Positions 6,264-6,338 of a stretch of DNA of 6,338 nt are shown piece by piece; position 1 is the stretch's first letter; each line of letters opens with the position of its first letter. The notes under the pieces are model-generated. The model searched no databases and was not told where the DNA came from. It worked only from the letters and a program-made list of their open reading frames with translations. The position numbers and the translations under genes were made by a program. The DNA lies in the NCBI GenBank assembly GCA_900549345.1, contig UROC01000092.1:1-6338 (forward strand), given 5' to 3'. This DNA is from an uncultured Collinsella sp. Its GTDB lineage: Bacteria; Actinomycetota; Coriobacteriia; Coriobacteriales; Coriobacteriaceae.

Positions 6264-6338
6264 CTATCCGCACACACCGCATTTTGCACAGGCCGAAAGT
6301 GCGGCCGGAGCCTGCGCGATGCCACCCTTTGCCGTCTC
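6264..6338 (-). CDS. C-terminal 24 codons of an unidentified gene ending in a Cys-rich tail (5' end outside window)
   Basis: On the minus strand the frame is open from the window edge to a TAG stop at 6264-6266, and an intrinsic terminator follows 18 nt later. The peptide starts ETAKGGIAQAP and ends CAKCGVCG, a CxxCxxC arrangement suggesting a metal site (zinc or iron-sulfur). The end resembles, from memory, the Cys-rich C-termini of some B12-binding radical SAM proteins (TIGR03960-like), but 24 residues are too few to name it. The support is the position of stop plus terminator and the conserved-looking cysteine spacing. The other two minus-strand frames are also open at this edge, so the frame choice is not certain. 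Confidence 0.5.
   Translation of the reverse strand, partial: ETAKGGIAQAPAALSACAKCGVCG

Overview
The window looks like chromosomal DNA from a high-GC, monoderm actinomycete-like bacterium. Coriobacteriia, perhaps a Collinsella relative, is my best guess. That guess rests on protein style (a PG_binding_4 plus YkuD L,D-transpeptidase with a long Gln/Pro-rich cytoplasmic head, and a split MacB-type exporter with no outer-membrane partner) and on about 60% GC in most of the window. It is an inference, not a database match.

Layout from left to right. (1) Positions 1-636, plus strand: the C-terminal 211 codons of a cobalamin-pathway precorrin-6A/cobalt-precorrin-6A reductase (CobK/CbiJ), cut by the window edge. 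(2) Positions 637-869: a gene-free convergent gap. It holds a strong hairpin over the cobK stop codon, a short decayed IS21-type transposase (IstA) relic with an internal stop, a 77-bp imperfect palindromic element, and a 21-bp tandem duplication that contains the stop codon of the next gene. (3) Positions 870-4266, minus strand: a tightly packed three-gene operon, transcribed right to left as membrane-fusion adaptor, ATPase, then FtsX/MacB-type permease, with 1-bp and 4-bp overlaps. (4) Positions 4267-4398: a gap with a clean 10-bp-stem hairpin. (5) Positions 4399-6114, minus strand: a membrane-anchored L,D-transpeptidase with its own sigma70-like promoter. (6) Positions 6115-6338: that promoter, a bidirectional intrinsic terminator, and the last 24 codons of an unidentified minus-strand gene ending in a Cys-rich tail.

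How the genes work together: adaptor, ATPase and permease should form one MacAB-like exporter complex in the single membrane. The L,D-transpeptidase upstream acts on peptidoglycan outside the same membrane. All four minus-strand genes are therefore envelope functions, and ldt could partly read through into the exporter operon. The cobK fragment is unrelated in function, points the other way, and is clearly richer in GC.

I see no convincing undescribed multi-gene system. The most interesting stretch is the 629-880 junction, where a composition change, an IS relic, a palindromic element and a tandem duplication lie together.
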